Shown here: in pieces, positions 1 to 11,478 of the stretch
How positions within the stretch are numbered: the first letter of the stretch is position 1
Layout of the letters: each line of letters opens with the position of its first letter
Origin: Phragmites australis
Lineage: Eukaryota > Streptophyta > Magnoliopsida > Poales > Poaceae
Length of the DNA stretch: 64,000 nt
Assembly (NCBI RefSeq): GCF_958298935.1
Contig: NC_084941.1
Location: 13,366,001 to 13,430,000 of the forward strand
Reading direction: 5' to 3'
Notes under the pieces: model-generated
Databases searched by the model: none
Seen by the model: only the letters and a program-made list of their open reading frames with translations
What the model was told of the DNA's origin: nothing
Program-made: the position numbers and the translations under genes

Positions 1-677
1 TTTGCTCAAACAGTATATAGACATCAAAACCCTCCTCACTGATAGCATAGCCTCGGTGACAGAGATGCACTAAAAACCTCAGCACGAGGAGATGTCTTAA
101 ATATCTCCTCACCAATAGCATAGCCTCGGTGGCAGAGAGGTCTTAAAGACCTATTGTATAAACCCTGCGGCATCATGAAGGCAAAGCCTCCATGCCGAAG
201 AGGTGCAAAACCCTTTGGCATCTTAAAGGCAAAGCCTCACTGCAGGAGAGGTGCAAAATCCTTTGGTATTTTGAAGGCAAAGCCTCCATGCCGGATTAGC
301 ATTGGACCTCCAATCATCTTAAAGGCCTAGCTAACCTCTATGATGGCTGCGACATGCGTCCTCCGGCATCTTGAAGGCAAAGCCACTATACCGGATCAAC
401 ATTTGACCCTTCGCCATCTTGAAGGCCTAGCTAGTCTCCATGACGGATGCGGCATGCACCCTCCAGCATCTTGAAGGCAAAGCCTCCGTGCCGGATCAAT
501 ATTGGACCCTCTGCCATCTTGAAGGCCTAGCTAGCCTCCATGATGGCTACAGCATGCACCCTCTTGCATCTTGAAGGCCTAGGCTCTATGCCGAACCCGC
601 AAGGACCCTGGAACATCTTGAAGGCCTAGCGCCTCTGTGTTAGAGAGGTTGAACACCTTATGCTCCAAAAGTTCTGG
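1..677. repeat. Minisatellite block A, copy 1
   Basis: About ten diverged units of 45-55 bp. Most begin CATCTTGAAGGC and alternate between an AAAGCCTCC..GCCGGA form and a CTAGCTAGCCTCCATGA form. The same ordered block recurs almost base for base at 13221-13880, including the non-repetitive lead-in that starts at position 1. No coding potential is visible; the small frames across it are repeat translations. It ends abruptly next to a truncated Tat LTR at about 678. The block may be part of the LTR or internal region of a larger unidentified element. Confidence 0.85.
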
Positions 678-910
678 TCGTCGGGGGACTTGAGTGCTCG
701 GGGGTCACTGTTCACGGCCCCGAGCACTCTCTTCCCGGAACTTGGCCTTCTTAGGTCATCGGGGAACTCAGGTACTCGGCCTTGAGCACCCTCTCCCGGG
801 ACTTAGTCTTCTCGTACCTTGCGGAGATAATCGCCGCGGGAGGGCGCCACGTGGCAAACTACTGATCTGGCCTCGGGACTCGGGGACCCCTGGTTCCTGT
901 GTCACCGACA
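678..910 (-). repeat. Truncated 3' LTR of the Tat element
   Basis: This aligns with 12039-12308 of the other LTR. It contains two ~75-bp repeat units, the block around TCTTCTCGTACCTTGCGGAG and the terminal GTCACCGACA. It lacks the long poly-G tract of the other copy, having GGGAGGG instead. The truncation point (about 678) abuts minisatellite block A. Confidence 0.85.
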
Positions 911-1257
911 GCAGCCCTTGGGCCCATTGGCAGGCGATGGCCTAGAGACTGCGGATGGGGCCCTCATCTTCATCGAGACCGATCCCAGCACTGACGCCAC
1001 GTGGCGTGTCTTCAAGCGCTATTCTCTCAAGCCGAGGCTTTTGGTACAGCCCAGCGGGGAGCCGAACGGACGCGCGTCCAGTCGACTCCCGAGGTGCGTG
1101 ATAACGAGGCAGGCGGCACGCGTGGCAACCGCGTTGATCGAGGGTAGTGTGCCTGACAACAGCGCAGATCGAGGGAGATTCGCCTGGCGCTCGCGCCGAC
1201 CAAGGAAATTCGTCTCGCCGAACGCGCCACGGCAGGCGTCGTTTGAAATCCCTAGGA
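911..1257. other. Spacer and upstream region of the antisense gene
   Basis: GC-rich sequence between the truncated LTR and the antisense TATA box. Frames here are open on both strands because of base composition, and none resembles a protein family I know. A clear polypurine tract is not visible next to the LTR edge. The stretch probably holds upstream promoter sequence for the plus-strand antisense gene. Confidence 0.4.
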
Positions 1258-1264
1258 TATAAAA
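1258..1264 (+). promoter_or_regulatory. TATA box of the antisense gene
   Basis: TATAAAA in the context GGATATAAAAGGAAGAG, on the strand opposite to gag-pol. It lies about 155 nt upstream of the ATG at 1419, with a pyrimidine-rich leader between. Position and orientation fit a Pol II promoter inside the retrotransposon that drives the antisense ORF. Use of this promoter is inferred. Confidence 0.6.
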
Positions 1265-1418
1265 GGAAGAGGGGAGCAAACTGTTGCCCCTTTATGCCAT
1301 CTTTGCGATCAAACCTTCTTGCCTTCTTCTTCCTTGCGCTCGAGAGCTCTCGCCCTCCATTTGGCCCGCAGCGCACTCTCTTTCCCCACCGTTCCAGCAC
1401 ACTCCCCACCCCGAAACA

Positions 1419-3784
1419 ATGCCGAGGGAAGGAAGCAGCCGCCATGACAAGGGGCTTGACAGCATACTGCCAGAGTCGAGGATTGTCAATGAGGAGGTTG
1501 CGGAGAAGGTGCGCAAGCTGATGGTGCCTGAAGGCTAGCGGGAGGCGTCGGTGGTAAGGCCGGCGAGCTTCCAGGTCATCACGGACCGACCGGAGCGCAT
1601 TGTCGTCTTCGTCTCCTTCGTGACGGCCGGGCTGGTGCCGCCATTCTCGACATTCTTCATCCAGATCCTCGACACGTTCGGGATCCAGCTGGCGGACCTG
1701 AGCCCGAACTCGGTGGTCATCTTGGCCATTTTTGCGCACTTCAGTGAGATGTTCGTGGGGGTGCCGCCATCGGTGGCGCTGTTCCGCCACTTCTTTATGC
1801 TGCGGCCGGCCGGGAAGAAGAGAGGCTCCTCCACCGCGGACGTCGTCGGCTGATGCAACTTCCGGCTGCGTCAGGCGGGGCTGACGTCGGTGATGGTGGT
1901 GGCGGACTATCTGCGCCGCCGCCTGGCGCCCCTGCGGGAGCGGGCCCGCCCCACCTGGATGTACACGGGCCCCCACGACATCACCAGGACCCAGATCGGC
2001 AAGGACAGGGACCTGGATGAGGGAGCGCTGGCGGGCCTACTGCGGGTGGTGACCGGCGTGGAAGGCCTCACCCGAGCAGTCCTTCCCCTGGAGTAGTTGG
2101 CGCTCTGCGTGGACCCGGGCTGGGTGGCGCTGCAAGCGATGCTACCCGAGTTCGACACCCAGGGTTTGGTCGACCTGCTGGGAAGCTGAAACCCCGGGAC
2201 CATCCAGATTCCTGGGGTGGACGAGGAGACAGGCGGTGCGTGAAGGATCGGCGGTGGGGACACTGCAGGGGGCAGGCTCCAGGCGGGCAGCAGGCAGGCC
2301 GCAGGCTGGACGTGGGGTTGCCGCAAGCAGTAGCCATCAGGCCGGCAGAAGAGGCGCCATCGGCAGCGGAGCGGCGGCCCTGGGGGACAAAGGAAAGCGC
2401 CCCCGGACGTTCCTACCCCAGCCCTCGTCCTCGTCGTTGCCATCGCCTCCACGGCAGCGGCCGTCGGTGGGCAGTGCAAAGGAGGGGGGCTGGGGTGGCC
2501 AGTCGTCCGGTGCGGAATCCGCGACGGAGGTGAGGTCCAGGGTGTGGGAGTCCTCGTCGTCGCCAGGCCGCAGAACCCCTCCCGGACGTGCTAGGAAGCG
2601 CCCGGGAGGTGATCGAGCGGTTCGAGGCGGCCGTGGCGGGGGAGCGAGCGCAGCTCGAGACGGACCGCACCACCCTCGTCGAGGAGAGGGGGCGTTTGGA
2701 GGAGGTCGGCTGGCTTTTGGAGGCCCTCATCGTCTTGGTCCGCGCAACCCATGAGAGGGCGATGCGCGTAGTGGCCGAGGAGCAGGAGGCCATGGAGGAG
2801 GTGCGCGAGGAGGCCGTCGCCGCGCAGGAGGAGGCCAACCGCCTGGGGGAGATATCGCGGCGGCGGGCCGCGGAACTGCTCGCCAGGGAGCTTCTGGTCC
2901 ATGCTCGGGAGGAGGCCATCGTGCAGCGCGAGAAGGCTATGGAGACCACCTGGGTAGACTTAGCCTGTCGGAATGACGAACTCAAGCGGAGTTGCGCCGA
3001 AGTCCTCCGTCGGGAGGAGGAGGTGGCGGTCCGCAAGACCGACGTCGATATCACGGCGATGGCTCAGGACGCCCGGGAGGAGCAGCTTACCCTACGTGAA
3101 GAGGAGGCTGCCACGGCATCGGCGGCCCTACCTGCTCGGGAGGAGCAGGCCGCCAATTGGGAGCCCGAGCTGGCCGCCCGGGAGCAAGCCCTTGCTGCCC
3201 TTGCCGTGCAGGTAAAGCTGGGCCAAGCCGGAGCCCCGGCGACCAGCAGCGTCCCGGCTAGCGCGGTCGAGGGGATTAGCCTCAAGGAGCGGCTGCAGAT
3301 CGCCAAGGACGAGCTCGAAACCGTCGTTGCCGAGTGGGCCAACGTCAAGCTGATGATGCGAGACATTCTTTGGCAAGCACGGAGGTCCATGAGGGTGGCC
3401 AGGCTCAGGCGAGTCAACATGGGTGAGAAGGGGATGGATGAGGAGACCATCGGCCACATCACCCTCGGCTTCGAGGAGATCAGCCGATGATTGAAGGCTC
3501 TTCCCCGGGCTGTGCAGGAGTTGGCCTCCCGGGAGGGGCTCGCTCTGGCCCAAGCGGTGGCTGAGCACGTCCTGGCCTGCTACCGAAGCCGGGACCCCAA
3601 CTTCTCGCTAGAGCCAGCCCGGCAGGGGGTGGTCGAGGCTGAGGAAGGGGCCGCCTGGGAATATGTTCGGGGCATCGCCGCTGAGGTGGTGGCTTGCTTC
3701 ACGCGGGAGCCGCTGCCGGTATCGAGCAGTGGCAGCAACAGCGAAGATTCCTCGCCATCTTCAAAGCCCGCCGACCTAGATTAG
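1419..3784 (+). pseudogene. Antisense ORF of Tat element (putative gypsy-type transposon protein, Transposase_28-like)
   Basis: It starts at the ATG at 1419 (MPREGSSRHDKG). One frame continues to 2189 with stops at 1536, 1851, 2094 and 2187. This N-terminal half (about 1551-1850) contains VVFVSFVTAGLVPPFS and NSVVILAIFAHFSEMFVGV, typical of the 'putative gypsy type transposon' family (PF04195). A second part, 2588-3784, is a long coiled coil rich in Glu, Ala and Arg (EEVREEAVAAQEEANRL), interrupted by TGA at 3488 and ending in an acidic Ser-rich tail. The 2190-2587 link is disordered, Pro/Gly/Arg-rich, and may include an intron. Such antisense genes are known in the Tat lineage; their role is not established. 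Decayed by stops. Confidence 0.75.
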
Positions 3785-5471
3785 GCTTTTGTTTTTTGTT
3801 TTTTGACTTGTTGTAAATATGGGAGTGATCCCTCCGAATGGTTCTTCTTTTTTGAATATAATGGAAGCCTTTCTTTGGGATCGCAACTCCAATGTTTTTC
3901 ATGACGCTTGATGAAGTCTTTTCGCTTTTCACCTGATGTCCCGAGGAGTACTTAGCCGGACCGAGCCCGACCTTCCCCCCCCCCCCCCCTGAGAACGAAG
4001 TTGCCCTGACCACTCATCGTCCGAGTAGTGAGACCACTCCGTGCATTCAGCCCCCGAGCCCTCGCGAGTCCGCAACGGCTAAGTCAAGAGACAAAGGCAC
4101 GAACTTCTTTGCTCGGGAGATAGGTCGATCCAGCACGGAGCACGCCATGACCAGTGAACGCTTTTCCACTTTGTGACCACTCAAACAAGTAGGCCGGAGA
4201 CACGTGTGGGCGGAAATGCGACCAAGAGTCCCCAGGGTTTGGTGGTGTCCGGGCTTGGACGGACGAGACTGAGCACCGACAGCCCGCCCCCAGGGTCTAG
4301 GCTCCCGACCGCTCTTTGCCCAAGCGGTAGGATTACCCGAGAACCCCAGAGGCTCGGTAAAGCCCAGGGTACTGCCAAAAAGGCCGAACACCACGACCAC
4401 CACGAAGGACTTTGGTTAGACATCACCGTTCATACGGTACACCCGACTACTGTTCGTTCTATCATTTCGGAAAAAGCGAACACGTGGGCAGGGTTTTGTG
4501 CGCGAGGAGACCATCTCGCCAAACAGATTAGAATACAAGGGTCCTGAGGATAGCTCGGGAACAATAGATTACTGAATAAGTAAGAATGTAAATTCACATG
4601 ACTTTAGCCACTCACCAGACAGCTGTCAGCCTTTCGGCCGACCGATCCTGGAGGGGTATGCGCTCCGAGCTCGGGGTGCCCGGTAACTTGGTTCCCTTGG
4701 ACGGAGCGCCCGAGCACTGGAAAGGATGAGAGGGAGCCAGGGGCCAGGCGGTCCCGACCACTTGTGCCCGAGCGGTAGGACTGCCCGAGGACCCCATAGG
4801 CTTGAGCAGTGCCCTAGGCACGGAGGCCCTTGCGGTCGAGCTGCTTTTATTCTCGGTTGTTGATCTGTAGCTTAAGAAAATAGGAAAAGATTCTTTATTT
4901 GGTGCGCTATGTTAGTGCGGTACTCATTATAGACTGCTCTCATTTTTGACCTAAGACCTCTCGAATACCCGGATCGGCAAAGTATACAGACAGAGGCATA
5001 ACCCAGAGGTCCTATGGTTCGGTGGCGCCCGGGAAGGATGGACCAGATCGAGCACCGACAGCCCGCCCCTGGGATCTAGGCTCCCGACCACTCTTTGCTC
5101 AAGCAGCAGGATTACCCGAGAACCCCAGAGGCTCGGTGATGCTCGGGGTACTGCCATGGCACCGGACACCATAGCCTACCACAACGGACTTAGGTCAGTG
5201 GCAACTGCCTGCGCGCATACCGATCGGGATTCTTTTATCAACAGGAAAAATGAGAGAGCATGTTTTTCTCGCACAATCGAGCATCTCACCAGACGGATTA
5301 AACATATGGATTCCAGAGAGAGAATAAAATTTGAAATAAGAACTAGAAAATGAGAATATATATTGACAATTTTGTACAAGGTTGGGTGACTTACATGGTT
5401 GGTGGCAGCCCCCGGCCAACTTGGGCGGGGGGGACCCCTGGCCTAGTTGGCCCGAGCACAAACATGTCCAC
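3785..5471. other. Spacer between antisense gene and pol, with three diverged direct repeats
   Basis: It begins with a T-rich 3' flank of the antisense gene (TTTTGTTTTTTG, then AT-rich), a plausible 3' UTR. It then holds a C15 homopolymer at 3975-3989. Three related GC-rich segments follow at about 4220-4430, 4640-4830 and 5010-5200. They share CCCGAGCGGTAGGA..ACCCGAGAACCCC-like cores and GAGCACCGACAGCCCG. No coding sequence is supported. In element orientation this is the region between integrase and the antisense gene. Confidence 0.6.
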
Positions 5472-6687
5472 CTAAGGATAGAACTTGCACAGATGCTCGA
5501 TGTTCCACGCGTTTGGGAGCGGTTGGCCATCCTCCGCAGCCAGCCGAAACGAGCCTTGTAGTGGGACACCGATCACGGCAAAGGGGCCTTCCCACATAGG
5601 GGATTGTTTATTCCTTCCTTCGCACGATTGGATGCGTAGGAGAACTAGATCCCCAATCTTGAGTGACCGGGCCCGGACGTGACGCTGATGATAGCGCCGC
5701 AGGCTTTTCTGGTATTTGGCTGCTCGAACGGTGGCACGTCGCCGGTGCTCCTCCAAGTAGTCAACGTCATCGCGTCTTCGCTGTTCTTGTTCACCTTCGG
5801 AGTAGGCATGCACCCGAGGGGAGCTAAGAGTGAGCTCAGAGGGGAGGACCGCCTCAGCGTCGTACACGAGGAAGAACGGTGTCTTCCGGTGGCGCGGCTT
5901 GGCGTGGTCCGATTGGCCCATAGTACAGCAGGTAGCTCGTCGATCCACCCTTTCCCGTGCTTTGCGAGCACGTCATAGGTCCGGGTTTTGAGCCCCTTCA
6001 GTATCTTGGCATTGGCATGCTAGACCTGCCCATTGCTCCGAGGATGAGCGACAGAGGTGAAGCAGAGCTTGATGCCGAGGTCCTCGCAGTAGTCCCCGAA
6101 CAGGGCACTTGTGAATTGAGTGCTGTTGTCGGTGATGATTCTGTTTGGGATGCCGAATTGACTTGTCATACTGCGGATGACTGAAGCGCCATGTTCTTGG
6201 TAACCTTGATGACTGGAACAGCCTTCGGCCACTTGGTGAATTTGTCAATTGCGACGTAGAGGTACTCATAGCCCCCAATTGCTCGGGGGAATGGACCCAG
6301 GATGTCCAGCCCCCAGACCACGAAGGGCCATGATAGGGGGATGGTGTGAAGAGCCTGAGCTGGCTGGTGAATCTGCTTTGCGTGGAACTGGCATGCCCTG
6401 TAGCACCGAACCAACTCTGAAGCATCTTGGAGAGCTGTAGGCCAGTAGAAAACTTGCCAAAAGGCCTTCCCGACCAGCGTGCGGAATGATGCATGGCCAC
6501 CACACTCGCCCTCGTGGATCTCAGTGAGAAGCTCACCGCCTTCTGCCCGGGTGATACATTTCAGGAGGACACCGTCTGTGTCGCGCCGGTAGAGACCCCC
6601 GTCTACTATGGCATAGCGTTTGGACTGCCGTGCAATCCTCTCGGCAGAGGAAACATCCCTGGGAAGGAAATTTTCTTTCAAGTACCC
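5472..6687 (-). pseudogene. Tat integrase (HHCC, rve core, C-terminal domain), broken
   Basis: The N-terminal zinc-binding HHCC module is seen as HEGECGGH followed by VRCYRACQ. The catalytic core shows the first Asp in WGLDILGPF and the second in IITDNSTQF. At the position of the third catalytic residue (after HPRSNGQV) there is an amber codon (6020-6022) instead of a Glu codon. Further breaks are a stop at 6688 separating it from the upstream RNase H, and frame changes near 6180 and 5890. The C-terminal domain, with KIGDLVLLRIQ and WEGPFAVIG, runs to the stop at 5472 after HLCKFYP. It would have inserted the cDNA into chromatin. No chromodomain is present, as expected for Tat. Confidence 0.88.
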
Positions 6688-7269
6688 TCAGATCTCGTCG
6701 ATCCACGAGGCATCTTGAGAACCGCCGGCAAGCGCAGCGAACTCGCCGAGTGGCGGCACCCTGACGGGGCTCCCCACTGAGGGCGTCGCCTGGGTCCCCT
6801 CAACTAGGCTCGAGGGTTCCCCTTCATCCTGGTCGGCAAGCAGGACGGAAGGCCGTGTGAGCCTTTCTTCAAAGGCTCCGGCTGGGACGCGCGCACGAGA
6901 AGAGGCCAGGCAGGAGACATCATCGGCTAGAGCGATGTCACGGCGAGATATGTACCGCAGCTCTAGGCCGTCGAAGTGCCTCTCCAGCCTCCTGACTTCC
7001 GCCACGTACGCCGCCATTTGAGGATCCGTGCACTGGTACTCCTTTGACACTTGGTTGACCACCAGCTGGGAGTCTTCCTTGACCAGCAGGCGATGAATCC
7101 CGAGGCCCACAGCGGCCTGGAGGCCAGCGATGAGGCCCTCATACTCTGCCATGTTGTTGGTTGCTCGGAATTGCAGCTGCACGATGTACCGGAGTTCTTC
7201 ACTTGTTGGGGAGGTGAGAACCACTCCGGCCCCCGCGACTTTCAGCGTGAGGGATCCGTCGAAGTGCAT
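6688..7269 (-). pseudogene. Extra (archaeal-type) RNase H of the Tat pol
   Basis: The segment reads as a second RNase H fold. FDGS carries the first acidic residue, TNNMAEYEGL the Glu, KEDSQLV the next Asp and ALADDVS the last Asp. This TNNxAEY/DSQLV pattern is the additional RNase H acquired by the plant Tat lineage, lying between the ordinary RNase H and integrase. The first ~130 residues are the domain, followed by a Pro/Ser/Glu-rich linker ending DASWIDEI and a TGA at 6688. The four acidic positions look intact. Confidence 0.82.
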
Positions 7270-7714
7270 AACCTAGTACCCGGGCGCATCATGCCCGGGA
7301 TATGCGGAAATCTCTTCCTAGTCGATCTCGGGGATGGGCGTCCACTCTGCCACAAAGTCAGAGAGCGCCTAGCTTTTGATCACTTGGCGGCTGACAAAGT
7401 GCAGATCGAACTCCGCCAGCTCCACCGCCCACTTGACAATGCGCCCATTGCCTTCTCGGTTTCAGAGGATGGGCCCCAACGGATACGTGGTAAGCACCGA
7501 GACCTTGTGCACTTGGAAGTAATGGCGCAGCTTCTGGTAAACGACGAGCATGGCATAGAGCAGCTTCTGGGCTTGGGGGTACCTTGTCTTGGCGTCTCGG
7601 AGGACTTCACTGATGAAGTACATCGATCGCTGTACACTGCGGGCCAGAACTGCGGCTTTACCCGAGGGCTTATCGCAGTCCCCGAGTTCAACGCTGTGGT
7701 CGGGGCTGGCCGAG
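7270..7714 (-). pseudogene. Ordinary gypsy RNase H segment of pol
   Basis: Minus-strand translation gives [20 protein letters not shown], then [21 protein letters not shown] and GRIVKWAVELAEFDLHFVSR, the typical central and C-terminal parts of the gypsy RNase H region. A TGA interrupts it after TYPLGPIL, near 7470. It follows the RT connection and precedes the extra RNase H module. The 7270-7380 stretch is a low-information linker in another frame. Confidence 0.7.
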
Positions 7715-7822
7715 TGCTCGGGCTCGACTCCCAGGTTGGGAGGAGCCAGGTGCTCAGGCTCGACTCCCTAGTCGGGAGGAGCCAGGTGCTCAGGCTCGAC
7801 TCCCTGGTCGGGAGGAGCCGCG
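7715..7822 (-). repeat. In-pol minisatellite, three 36-38-bp units
   Basis: Three tandem units of the form GTGCTCAGGCTCGACTCCC..GTCGGGAGGAGCCAG, at about 7712, 7749 and 7786. In the minus frame each encodes a ~12-residue peptide close to [12 protein letters not shown]. The repeat falls in the linker between the RT connection and RNase H, so copy changes of 36 bp would keep the frame. The local frame stops at 7768. Confidence 0.8.
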
Positions 7823-9527
7823 AGAACTGGAGACTGCCCGGGGGCGACCGGGAGCTGGGACCCAGCACCTTGCCCCAAGCTCTCATCACGCTCCACCACT
7901 AGTACCATGCTCACGACCTGAGGTGTGGCCGAGACGTAGAGCAGTAGAGGCTCGCCCTTGGAGGGGGGCATCAGTACGGGCGGCGAGGTGAGATATTTCT
8001 TCAAGTCGCGGAAGGCCTGCTCGGCCTCCGGTGTCCAGTCGAAGTGACTGGTCTTCTTTAGGAGTTTGAAGAGGGGGAGTCCTCGCTCCCCGAGCTTGGA
8101 GATGAAGCGCCCGAGGGCCGCCATGCAGCCGGCGAGGCGCTGAACTTCCTTGAGTCGAGCTGGGGGTCGCATCTGCTCGATGGCCCGAATCTTCTCTGGG
8201 TTGGCGTCAATTCCTCGACTAGAGACCAAGAAACTGAGGAGCTTGCCCTCAGGCACCCCGAAGACACACTTCTCGGGGTTGAGCTTCAAGCGAGTAGTGC
8301 GGAGACTGTTGAAAGTCTCGGCCAGATCTTCCAGCAAGGTGGCGCAGTCTCGGGATTTAACCACGAGATCGTCGATGTAGGCTTCGACGTTGCGGCCAAC
8401 CTGCGAATGGTAATGCGCACAACACGCTGGAAAGACGACCCAGCGTTGTGCAAACCAAATGGCATTGACACATAACAATAACTCCCCACTGGAGTGGTAA
8501 AAGAAGTTTTTTCTTCATCTTCTACGGCCATGCGAATTTGGTGATAACCAGAGTTTGCATCTAAAAAACATAAAAGATCGCACCCTGCGGTTGCATCTAT
8601 GATCTGATCTATGCGGGGTAAAGGAAAAGGATCTTTTGGGCAAGCCTTGTTTAAGTCGGTGTAGTCGACGCACATCGGGACGATGACTGGGTTTGCCAGC
8701 CACTCGTGGTGGAGGACTTCTCGGATGAAGCCGATATCAAGGAGCTTACTTACTTGCTCCCGGATGAACTCCTGGCGCCCGGGTGCCTGCCGCCGGACTT
8801 TCTGTTTCACCGGCTGTGCGTCCGAACGCACAACAAGGTGGTGCTCGATCACCTCCCTAGGGATCCCGAGCATATCGGATGGCTGCCACGCAAACACATC
8901 GACGTTAGCCCGGAGGAAGGTGATGAGCGCGCTTTCCGATTTGCTGCCCAGGTCACCATCGATTTGGACGACCTGGGAAGCGTCTTCGCCCACCACGACC
9001 TCCTTCGTAGGAACGGAAGCGTCGGCAAAGAGTCGGGGTTTGGATGAAGAGGGTCCCGGTTCTCCTGGGTAATCTTCGACCTCACCCCGAGCTGAGACCA
9101 AGGCCGAGTATAGCTGCTCGGCGCAGGAGACGGCGCTACCGGTTTCGGCGGGCACGAAGATGGGGCCTGCAGGGCCCGGCATCTTGACCGTGAGGTACGC
9201 ATAGTGGGTGACTACCATGAACCGAGCGAGCGCCGGGTGTCTGAGGATGGCGTTGTAGGGGAGGGGGACTTCCGCGACATCAAAGATGACGTTCTCCATC
9301 CAGAAGTTATCCCGGCTCCCGAAGGTCACGGGCAGCTCGACCTGCCCGAGGAGTAGGGTGTGCCCGAGTGTCACCCCGTAGAAGGGGAGTGACGGCTTTA
9401 GGTGCTTGGAAGGCACCTGCAGCTTTTCGAAGGCCTCCCGGGAAAGGAGGTTCAGGCCTGCACCCCCGTCGATTAGCACTCTACTGACCTTCACATTGCA
9501 GATGGTGAGGGACACTACCAGGGGTAG
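7768..9527 (-). pseudogene. Tat protease and reverse transcriptase
   Basis: It follows gag in frame across a TGA at 9528-9530. The protease active-site motif is VLIDGGAGLN, with Gly replacing the more usual Ser, as in other Tat elements, and DVAEVPLPYNAILRHPA downstream. RT blocks follow in order: CVDYTDLNKACPKDPFPLP, FLDANSGYHQI, TPVGSYCYVSMPFGLHNAG, then YIDDLVVKS, the catalytic YxDD box. A frame change near 8400 splits the palm between FQRVV and the VEAYIDD strand. The thumb and connection (PARLKEVQRLAGCMAALGRF; WTPEAEQAFRDLK) run to the minisatellite at 7715. Catalytic motifs are conserved but the frame is broken. Confidence 0.88.
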
Positions 9528-11439
9528 TCACCCCATGCTTGCAGTACTTGCGGGGTGGTCGGCCAGGCTGAACGTGATCGGGGAGTCCGACCACTTTAGG
9601 GGCCTTGCGGCCTCAGTGCTTGGGGTCGCCGAGCACACCTCACGCCGCATGGTTTGGACACAGCGGCAGGAGGAGGGCGTGTATGCACCTCCGTCGATGA
9701 AGGCGACATTGTGCTCAGGCTCCTGGAAACCGAGCTCTTGATTCTCGGGGGCGGCTCTCTCATCACCGCCTCTGCAGGGCTCTTCGCGGACCCTCTGGCG
9801 TCGTTCGATGAGACCTTTGACCGTGCGGCACTCCGTGAGGTCTTGCCACTCGGTCTGGTGGATCTGGCACAATTTCCCTAGCTCGAGTCTTGCAGGAGCG
9901 GGGGCCCTTGCAGGAGCAGGAGCCCTCGCTGGAGCTGGAGCCCTCAGAGATGGCGGAGCCCTTGCGGGCGTGGGCCTTCTGTCTGCGGCCGCCCGGCGCG
10001 CTAGCCGGCGGTCAGGATCCTGGGCTGGCCTATGGGCAGGGCCCTGGGCCGGCGCGACAGGGAGAGCGTCAAGCCTCCTTTTATTTTTCTTTTCCCGCCT
10101 GTCGGAGTAGGAATGACCTGGTTGATCGGCAGCGGGTTGCTCAGGGCGCGGAACGTGCCATGCCCGAGCCTCCACCGCCTTGGCGCACTTGTTGGCCAAC
10201 GCGAAGAGTTCCGCGGTGGTTTCGACTTCGTGCGTGCCCAGCTTTTCGAGCATCTGCTCATCGCGGACACCCTGCCGGAACGCGACAATGATGGCGTGAG
10301 GGGTTATCCGCGGGATGGTGTTACGGACCTGGCTGAAGCGTTGTATGAAGTGTTGCAATGTCTCCCCCTCTTGTTGTTTGACAGCGTGGAGGTCGCACTC
10401 CAGGCGGGGGTGCGTGAACGTGCCCTTAAAATTAGCCACAAACTAGTGGCAGAGGTCATCCCAGGAGCTGATGGATCCTGGGGGTAAGTTCATAAGCCAA
10501 GAACGGGCAGAGCCCCTCAAGGCTACATGGAAATAATTGGCCATCACCTTTTCACTGCCGCCGGCCGCTTGGACAGGGGTGGTGTAGATTTGGAGGAACT
10601 CGACGGGGTCGATGGACCCGTCGTACTTCTCTGGCAGTTCTGGCCAAAACTTGGTGGGTCAGTTGACCCGGCGGAGCTCACTGGTGAAGGCGCGGCAGCC
10701 TGTGCCGTACCCTGCTGCGCGGACAACGCCTTTGGGCGGTGAACGCCGGCAAGCCGGGGAGCCCTGGCGGTCATGGGCCGGCATGGAGGAGGCCTGGTCC
10801 TCAGCTTCGGCCTCATGCCGGGACTCTTATTAGCGCTCAAGGGTGACGAGCGCATCTTCGACGTCCCTCCGCTCGTTGAGATGCAAGCGGAGTTCCTGAG
10901 CTCCGGTAGTGGCCAGGGGGCGGCACTCCACTTGGAGGCCCCCCGGTCGGTTCGGCCGCCACCTGAGGATGGACCGGCCTTGGATGCGCCGCGATGGGAG
11001 GTAGCCTGGGAGCTTTTGGCCAACACCTGACGGTGAGCCGTGCCCACCAGGGCGGCCACCTCCTGGAGCCAGCGGCCTTCTGTGGTTTCCCCGCTGCCTG
11101 GACTGGCAGGTGCCTGAGGAGAGCTTGCGCTGCAAGAAGCGCGCTCCCAGGACTGGCATCGCCGAAGGCTAGCTTGCGCCGCAACGGCGCCCGGAGCTGT
11201 CCAGACATGGACTTCGCGGCAGGAGTTTCTGCCACTTGCTGGGGGTTGGGTGGTGCACTTGCAACGGCGGTGGCAGCCCTGCTGGGCCCAGCGCCATGGC
11301 CCCCATGAGAGGGGAGCGCCGTGCGGGTGAACCGGGGCTGCTGTTGAGGAGCAGCAGTGACTGGGGCCTCCTGCGCGAGGGGCTCCATTTCTTCACTAGA
11401 GCTGGAGCCGGTGCGTCGGAGACGATGGCCACCTGCCAT
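9528..11439 (-). pseudogene. Tat gag (capsid region), broken
   Basis: The start ATG at 11439 (MAGGHRLRRTG) lies 61 nt downstream of the LTR edge and just after the PBS. The N-terminal third is Pro/Ala-rich and disordered. A frame change occurs near 11100-11150, with stops at about 10830 and 10440. The Retrotrans_gag core is clear as WLMNLPPGSISSWDDLCH followed by FKGTFTHPRLECDLHAVKQQ and RFSQVRNTIPRI. It is followed by a basic and Ala/Pro repeat tract (RAPAPARAPAPARA) and a link to protease. I see no CCHC zinc knuckle. The truncated copy at 24560-25732 is homologous. Confidence 0.85.
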
Positions 11440-11478
11440 TTTTTCTACAGGAAAACAAAACAAATTCAGGGATGCAAC

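Noticed and set aside
942..1976. 344-codon minus-strand frame at the left of the Tat element
   Set aside because: It overlaps the TATA box and first exon of the recognised antisense gene on the other strand, is Arg/His-rich, and has no family motif: a shadow frame in GC-rich DNA.
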